A model generated the notes under the pieces. It had not been told where the DNA came from and did no database searches. It worked only from the letters and a program-made list of their open reading frames with translations. From JAUCQB01 sp964586235 (GTDB taxonomy: Bacteria > Planctomycetota > Phycisphaerae > UBA1845 > PWPN01): DNA of 64,000 nt. The stretch lies in contig CAZPIO010000024.1 in assembly GCA_964586235.1 (NCBI GenBank), forward strand, positions 4,034-68,033, in the 5' to 3' direction. The position numbers were made by a program, and so were the translations under genes. This document shows, piece after piece, positions 61,585-64,000 of the stretch. Position 1 is the stretch's first letter; every line of letters starts with the position of its first letter.

Positions 61585-62568
61585 ATGACCGGTCTGTGGT
61601 CCAGGGCTGAACGAAGACGTCTGATGATGGGGCTGGTATTCACCGGCCCCTGGATCCTCGGCTTCATCGTCTTCGCCCTGTACCCGGTGTTCGCCTCCTT
61701 CTATTACAGCCTGTGCGACTACAACGTCTTCAACGAGCCGGTCTTCAACAGAGGCCACAACTATGTGGAACTGGTTGGCCAGGACGACCTGTTCTGGACG
61801 TCGCTGTGGAACACCGGATACTTCATGTTCTTCGCCATACCGACGACGATGCTCACGGCCCTGGTGCTGGCGATGCTGCTGAACCTCAAGGTTCGCGGCC
61901 AGGCCTTCTATCGCACAATCTTCTTCCTCCCCTCGATCGTGCCGATCGTCGCCTCGACGGTGCTGTGGCTGTGGATCCTCAACCCCCGCTACGGCGTGGC
62001 CAACAAGATCCTCGGGCCGGTCTCACCCCACATGCAGTGGTGCTGGGACAGCTTCGCCGGCCTGCTGGTCTGGCTCGGCGTGGCCGAGGACAGCATCCCC
62101 AAGCTCAGCTTCCCGCCGGGCTGGCTGAGCAACGAGTACTGGTCCAAGCCGGGGCTCATCCTCATGAGCATCTGGGGCGTGGGTAACAACATGATCCTGT
62201 ATCTGGCCGGCCTGCAGGAGGTGCCCAAGGAGCTTTACGAGGCGGCCGAGATCGACGGGGCCTCGGCGTGGAAACGGACCTGGCACATCACCCTGCCGAT
62301 GATCAGCCCGATCCTGTTCTTCACCCTGGTGATGGGCATGATCGGCACGTTCCAGTACTTCACCCAGGCGTTCATCATGACCGACGGAGGCGGAGGGCCG
62401 AACGATTCGACGCTGTTCTACGCCCTCTACCTGTTCAACAACGCGTTCATTTACTTCAAGATGGGCTACGCCTCGGCCATGGCGTGGATCCTGTTCCTGC
62501 TCATCGTTGTTTGCACCGCGCTGACCTTCCGGCTGACGCGCGGTCGAGTGTACTACGCGGGGGCGTGA
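61585..62568 (+). CDS. ABC sugar transporter permease (MalF/UgpA-like)
   Basis: A 328-residue permease with six or seven transmembrane segments. The ATPase-coupling EAA loop reads EAAEIDGASAWKRTWHITLPM. The early FTGPWILGFIVFALYPVFASFYYS and YRTIFFLPSIVPIVASTVLWLWIL are typical UgpA segments. A loop of about 45 residues (SFAGLLVWLGVAEDSIPKLSF) before the EAA region is longer than in most homologues. It is 10 bp after the binding-protein gene. Confidence 0.92.
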   Translation: MTGLWSRAERRRLMMGLVFTGPWILGFIVFALYPVFASFYYSLCDYNVFNEPVFNRGHNYVELVGQDDLFWTSLWNTGYFMFFAIPTTMLTALVLAMLLNLKVRGQAFYRTIFFLPSIVPIVASTVLWLWILNPRYGVANKILGPVSPHMQWCWDSFAGLLVWLGVAEDSIPKLSFPPGWLSNEYWSKPGLILMSIWGVGNNMILYLAGLQEVPKELYEAAEIDGASAWKRTWHITLPMISPILFFTLVMGMIGTFQYFTQAFIMTDGGGGPNDSTLFYALYLFNNAFIYFKMGYASAMAWILFLLIVVCTALTFRLTRGRVYYAGA

Positions 62569-62569
62569 C

Positions 62570-63841
62570 GTGGCGAGGCGAAGACCGGCCAGATTGATCA
62601 TTAAATCCATCCTGAGCCACGCCGCGCTCATATCACTGTCGATTGTGTTTCTGATCCCCTTTGTCTGGCTGCTCACCTCGTCGTTCAAGAGCGAGTCGCA
62701 CCTGTTCACCAAGCCGCCGGAATGGATCCCGCGGGGTGAGTACGTGCATCTGGGCGACGGGCGGTGGGCCGAAGTCATCCGGCAGGAGGTGCTGGAGTAC
62801 CACCCGCTCGAATATGACGAGCAGGGCCGGGCCTTGGAACGCAGGCCCAAGCGGACGAAGGTGACGCTCGTGGACCGCGAAGGCAACCCTCTGCTGAAAG
62901 ACCTCTTTACAGTCGATCCTCCCGCCGACCTCGACGACATGGACCAGGGCATCATCCACGCCGCCCTGAAGGAGGGTTTCGCCAAGGCCGGCATCCAACT
63001 GCCTTCCCAGCCCAGGCTCAAGCCCGTCTGGGCCGGATACCGCTGGGAGATCCCCGTCGGCGAGACGACTTACACGCTCGAGCACCGCGACGCGAGCACT
63101 CACGTCCTGACCGACGAGCCATCGAGGATGGTCGTCGACTCCGAACGCATCGAAACCAAGGCCTGGCCGACATTTCGGCACTACGTCAAGGGCATCGAGG
63201 GCTTCCACTTCAGCCTGTTCCTGCAGAACACCCTGCGCATCGCCCTGTTCAGCGTGATCGGCACGGTGCTGAGCTCCAGTTGGGTGGCGTTCGGTTTCTC
63301 GATCATCGAGTGGCGCGGGCGCGACAAGCTGTTCTACCTGATGCTCGCCACCATGATGCTGCCGCCGCAGGTGACCATGATCCCGGTGTTCGTGATCTTC
63401 AAGTCGCTCGGCTGGTGCAACACCTACCTGCCGCTGATCGTGCCGACGTTCCTGGGCAACGCGTTCTTCATCTTCCTCCTGCGGCAGTTCTTCCTGACCA
63501 TCCCCAAGGACCTGATCGACGCCGCCCGCGTCGACGGCTGCAGCACGTTCCGCATCTACTGGCAAATCGTGCTGCCGCTGTCGGTGCCGGCGCTGGCCAC
63601 CGTCGCCCTGTTCACCTTCATGTGGTCGTGGAACGACTTCATGGGCCCGCTGATCTACGTGGTGGACGAAGCCAAGTACACGCTCTCGCTGGGCCTGGCC
63701 ATGTTCAAGGGCCGCTTCGCCAGCCGCTACGGCGAGATGATGGCCGTCAGCGTCCTGCTCACCCTGCCCATCATCGTCCTGTTCTTCTTTACCCAGAAGA
63801 CCTTCATCCAGGGCATCAAGACCTCGGGAATGAAGAACTGA
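62570..63841 (+). CDS. ABC sugar transporter permease (MalG/UgpE-like) with a large extracytoplasmic insert
   Basis: A 423-residue permease, against about 280 in the family. TM1 is ALISLSIVFLIPFVWLLTSSF. Instead of a short loop, residues of about 50-200 form a charged domain (GEYVHLGDGRWAEVIRQEVLEY... TTYTLEHRDASTH... SERIETKAWPTF). The family sequence then resumes with FLQNTLRIALFSVIGTVLSSSWVAFGFSI, the EAA loop DAARVDGCSTFRIYWQIVLPL and the GIKTSGMKN end. The insert lies on the outer side and might contact the binding protein or sense substrate. It starts at GTG 62570, one base after the stop of the previous gene. The ATPase is not encoded here. Confidence 0.9.
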   Translation: MARRRPARLIIKSILSHAALISLSIVFLIPFVWLLTSSFKSESHLFTKPPEWIPRGEYVHLGDGRWAEVIRQEVLEYHPLEYDEQGRALERRPKRTKVTLVDREGNPLLKDLFTVDPPADLDDMDQGIIHAALKEGFAKAGIQLPSQPRLKPVWAGYRWEIPVGETTYTLEHRDASTHVLTDEPSRMVVDSERIETKAWPTFRHYVKGIEGFHFSLFLQNTLRIALFSVIGTVLSSSWVAFGFSIIEWRGRDKLFYLMLATMMLPPQVTMIPVFVIFKSLGWCNTYLPLIVPTFLGNAFFIFLLRQFFLTIPKDLIDAARVDGCSTFRIYWQIVLPLSVPALATVALFTFMWSWNDFMGPLIYVVDEAKYTLSLGLAMFKGRFASRYGEMMAVSVLLTLPIIVLFFFTQKTFIQGIKTSGMKN

Positions 63842-63913
63842 GGGGGAGAAAAGGATGAAGGATGAGGGCTGAAGGATGAGTCAAGACAGGCGCCGAGCGG
63901 AATCGCCGGGTGG

Positions 63914-63936
63914 CCCGCCTGCTTCTTGCAGGCGGG
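63914..63936. terminator. Palindrome (family E) that may terminate the ABC operon
   Basis: Stem CCCGCCTGC (63914-63922) / GCAGGCGGG (63928-63936), loop TTCTT, followed by TTCG. It lies 73 bp after the last permease. A run of GGATGAAGGATGA-type units precedes it (63853-63885). Confidence 0.6.
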
Positions 63937-64000
63937 TTCGCGATTGACTAGGCCCTGACCAAGCGTACTCCGATGCGTTTTTTCTGCGATGTTCGTAAAA

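Overview
The window looks like a piece of a high-GC Planctomycetota genome, most likely Phycisphaerae or a close relative. The evidence is a PEP-CTERM sorting tail (IPEP, hydrophobic stretch, RRKG), a membrane protein with the CGYDL...CPECG zinc ribbon common in this phylum, several Tat or lipoprotein signals on sugar-active proteins, a PurS-PurL fusion, many beta-helix and CBM9-type secreted proteins, and intergenic DNA full of palindromes and degenerate short repeats. It is a draft scaffold: positions 5723-5822 are N, and an identical 55-bp sequence flanks the gap. No rRNA, tRNA, CRISPR array or intact transposase was seen.

Layout. 1-8 kb: a CBM9-like secreted protein cut by the left edge, an ECF sigma/anti-sigma/coiled-coil operon, dapF, a VapBC pair sitting between two copies of the dapF 3' end, and a large beta-helix metalloprotease crossing the gap. 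8.6-19.3 kb: a hybrid histidine kinase, clpS, a fused alpha/beta E1 dehydrogenase, a galK-trpD-XRE operon, a nucleoside hydrolase, a split UxaA-type dehydratase, and an orphan antitoxin with a toxin stub. 19.3-36 kb: a FHA-GAF-SpoIIE phosphatase, pepQ-accB-accC, a PPi-type phosphofructokinase, a repeat-rich non-coding stretch, a Tat-exported double metallo-beta-lactamase, accA, then tyrA overlapping purSL. 36-48 kb: a secreted beta-helix protein, a TlpA-like thioredoxin, the rpsP-trmD-rplS-yraN-tatD operon (no rimM), a PEP-CTERM protein, a lyase-like toroid protein and an SGNH-like lipoprotein.

48-55 kb is the most interesting block: two xylose-isomerase-like TIM barrels, a PfkB sugar kinase, a RuBisCO-like protein (RLP), a mannose-6-phosphate-isomerase-type cupin and a mannitol-1-phosphate-dehydrogenase-like enzyme, all on the + strand. 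The RLP keeps the metal-binding Lys-x-Asp-Glu but has no visible loop-6 Lys, so it is probably not a carboxylase. This set matches no RLP pathway known to me (methionine salvage, apionate/isoapionate) and may be a new RLP-dependent sugar or sugar-acid route. Just downstream, a good sigma-70 promoter drives a strongly structured RNA of about 185 nt ahead of a gene of unknown function.

55.6-64 kb: that gene, a LysM protein, small lipoprotein and DUF2203-like genes, and an ABC sugar importer (binding protein plus two permeases, no ATPase here). One permease has an unusual insert of about 135 residues. Six families of short palindromes are scattered through the window; one cluster lies in frame inside purL and another supplies the stop codon of the nucleoside hydrolase.
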